The translations under genes were made by a program, and so were the position numbers. Of a stretch of DNA of 64,000 nt, positions 62,598-64,000 are shown piece after piece (positions within the stretch are counted from its first letter, which is position 1; each line of letters opens with the position of its first letter). The DNA is taken from contig NZ_CP082284.1 of assembly GCF_019880225.1 (NCBI RefSeq), positions 2,728,001 through 2,792,000 of the forward strand, given 5' to 3'. This stretch comes from Halobaculum rubrum (GTDB lineage: Archaea; Halobacteriota; Halobacteria; Halobacteriales; Haloferacaceae). A model generated the notes under the pieces. It saw only the letters and a list, made by a program, of their open reading frames with translations. It did not search any database and was not told the DNA's origin.

Positions 62598-62925
62598 TGA
62601 CCAAGGCCTGAGTTACGCTATTGGTAATCTCCTCGCTGGTCCGAGCCAATGGAAAAGAATGTATTCCACAGGTGCCACGGTCGCTTTCATTACCAATGTT
62701 CTACTTGCGTATTTGAATGTACTACCACCACTATATTCTGATTCAAGTTCACGACTGGCTAATGCACTCGGAGTTCTTTTCTTGGAACTTGCTAACGCGA
62801 TGATGCCTCTAATCGCTCTTGCACTTGATAGGCCAGGAAAAGCCGTACTAACAGCAGTACTGTACGTGATTGTTGGGCTGGCAGTTTGGACGATGAAATA
62901 CGAGTCCGCAACCAGAGGGTACTAA
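62590..62925 (+). CDS. Small membrane protein inside the hsd operon
   Basis: A 111-residue protein with three hydrophobic stretches: GATVAFITNVLLAYLNVLPPLY, LANALGVLFLELANAMMPLIALAL and KAVLTAVLYVIVGLAVWTMKY. It starts inside the end of hsdS (8-nt overlap), and its stop TAA shares one base with the hsdR ATG. It is therefore a fixed, translationally coupled member of the operon, not a stray insertion. No family is recognised. A membrane partner is not a standard type I component. Confidence 0.7.
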   Translation: MVSDQGLSYAIGNLLAGPSQWKRMYSTGATVAFITNVLLAYLNVLPPLYSDSSSRLANALGVLFLELANAMMPLIALALDRPGKAVLTAVLYVIVGLAVWTMKYESATRGY

Positions 62926-64000
62926 TGGTCAGTATTCCATCCGAGGGCGGCGTCGAACGCTCGCTTCTCTCGTGGCTCGACGGCGTCGGATGGGAAACTC
63001 ACGGGCAGGACGGCGACCGTGGCGCGAACGTTCTCGATGAAGCCTACGAACGCGATAGCCACGAAGTCATCTACTGGAACCTCCTTGCCGAGCAGGTCGT
63101 CGCGCTCAACGATGCCGTCACCGAGGACAACGTCGAGAAGTTCATCTCCTCATTGAAGCGCGACCTCGATGCGGAGAACCTTATGGACGGCAACCGTGAG
63201 TTCCACCGTCTCCTCACTAAGGGCAAGACATTCTCCGTCCAACACGACGACGGGACGACCGAGACGATCTACGTTGACCTGATCGACTACGAGAACCCCG
63301 AGAACAATCGCTTCCACGCGGTGAATCAGTTCTCCGTTTCCCGCGAGACGACCATCCGGCCCGACGTGAATCTGTTCGTCAACGGGATTCCGCTCGTGAC
63401 GATGGAACTCAAGAGCCGGGCACAAGATAACGACTGGCACGACGCCGTCCGCGACCTCAAAGACTACGAGGAAGACGTTCCCCGGCTGTTCGTACCCGGT
63501 CTGTTCAACATCGCCGCCGACACGATGGAACTCCGCTACGGCGCGGTCGGCGCACCGAAGGAGTTCTACGAGCCGTGGAAGGACGCTCCCGAGGTGTACA
63601 AGGACGACAATACGATGCGGCAGGCGGTAAAGGCGATCTGCAACCCCGAGACGCTCCTCGATCTGCTGAAGCACTTCGTCTTCTACGAGCGACGGGCCGG
63701 TGGTGACGCGAAGATCGTCCCCCGGTACATGCAGTACTACGCGGTCAACGAGATTCTCAACCGCGTCGATGAGGCGGAACACAAGCGCGGACTCATCTGG
63801 CACACACAAGGGTCGGGCAAGTCCTTCACGATGCTGTACGCCGCCGAGAATCTTCTCTCACGTCCAACAGTTGCCCGTAACCCGCAGGTGTTCGTCATCG
63901 TGGACACGGACAAACTCAACAGCCAGATGCGGGACCAACTGGCGAACCTCTCGCTTGATCGGTGGACGGAAGCCGAGAGTATCGATCACCTGCAACGACT
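62925..64000 (+). CDS. hsdR: Type I restriction enzyme subunit HsdR, N-terminal part (runs off the window)
   Basis: The first 358 codons of HsdR, cut by the window end. It opens MVSIPSEGGVERSLLSWLDGVGWETHG. The PD-(D/E)xK nuclease is FHAVNQFSVSRETTIRPDVNLFVNGIPLVTMELKSRAQDND (about residues 128-170; Asp, then Glu-x-Lys). The motor domain starts with VLNRVDEAEHKRGLIWHTQGSGKSFTMLYAAENLL (Walker A about 292-300). HsdR cleaves DNA lacking the HsdM methylation pattern. It starts in the stop codon of the small membrane protein. The remaining motor domains lie outside the window. Confidence 0.93.
   Translation, partial: MVSIPSEGGVERSLLSWLDGVGWETHGQDGDRGANVLDEAYERDSHEVIYWNLLAEQVVALNDAVTEDNVEKFISSLKRDLDAENLMDGNREFHRLLTKGKTFSVQHDDGTTETIYVDLIDYENPENNRFHAVNQFSVSRETTIRPDVNLFVNGIPLVTMELKSRAQDNDWHDAVRDLKDYEEDVPRLFVPGLFNIAADTMELRYGAVGAPKEFYEPWKDAPEVYKDDNTMRQAVKAICNPETLLDLLKHFVFYERRAGGDAKIVPRYMQYYAVNEILNRVDEAEHKRGLIWHTQGSGKSFTMLYAAENLLSRPTVARNPQVFVIVDTDKLNSQMRDQLANLSLDRWTEAESIDHLQR

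Overview
The window is a piece of a halophilic archaeal chromosome (class Halobacteria). The evidence is very high GC in the first 53 kb, strongly acidic proteins, archaeal ribosomal protein and RNA polymerase subunit operons (S13-S4-S11-RpoD and L18e-L13-S9-RpoN-RpoK-enolase-S2), archaeal lipid genes (mevalonate kinase, isopentenyl phosphate kinase), FEN1, an Lhr helicase, a Dna2-like helicase-nuclease, and mostly leaderless genes with a TATA-like box about 27 nt before the start codon. A Halorubrum/Halobaculum-like genus is plausible but cannot be fixed from the sequence alone.

Layout. 0-12 kb: an MFS transporter tail, a DJ-1/PfpI protein, a CPD-type photolyase, the pterin genes mptE and folP, a TrmJ-type RNA methylase, a MaoC-like protein, GltX, an MmsA-type dehydrogenase and a PAS-GAF histidine kinase. 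12.2-21.2 kb: the translation/transcription block, with tRNA-Ser(GCT) and tRNA-Leu(CAG) lying directly before its two ribosomal operons, then enolase, S2, mevalonate kinase and isopentenyl phosphate kinase. 21-34 kb: a DMT exporter, an RNase Z-like hydrolase, Lhr, two PH-domain membrane proteins, a Dna2-like protein, a second histidine kinase, UPF0179 and a DUF5820-like protein. 34.2-41.9 kb: a stress operon of two PrkA AAA+ proteins, YeaH and SpoVR. 42-44.4 kb: cryptochrome DASH and an HpcH/HpaI aldolase. 44.4-46.1 kb: a decayed insertion (a truncated DUF234 ATPase) on the 3' side of tRNA-Glu.

47.2-51.4 kb: a compact set of small genes (two cupins, an SRPBCC protein, a CGCGG-type candidate RiPP precursor, a MIP18/DUF59-like protein, a heme-copper-oxidase-like membrane protein, a DUF2249 protein). 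They share a palindrome close to CGAACATGTTCG. At three starts it is centred exactly 44.5 nt upstream, and at two more 43.5 and 48.5 nt upstream. This looks like one small regulon, probably for low oxygen or denitrification. One promoter also carries a DtxR/SirR-type box.

53.3 kb to the end: an integrated element beside tRNA-Ser(TGA), with clearly lower GC. It holds a tyrosine recombinase, a UDG-superfamily DNA glycosylase, a helicase/replication-like protein, a gene-poor stretch full of repeats and hairpins that could be a replication origin, a divergent pair of small membrane proteins with paired operator palindromes, and a type I restriction-modification operon (hsdM, hsdS, a small membrane protein, hsdR). 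The element runs off the right edge inside hsdR. The least explained parts are the 47-51 kb regulon, the in-frame hairpin repeats inside enolase and Lhr, and this element.
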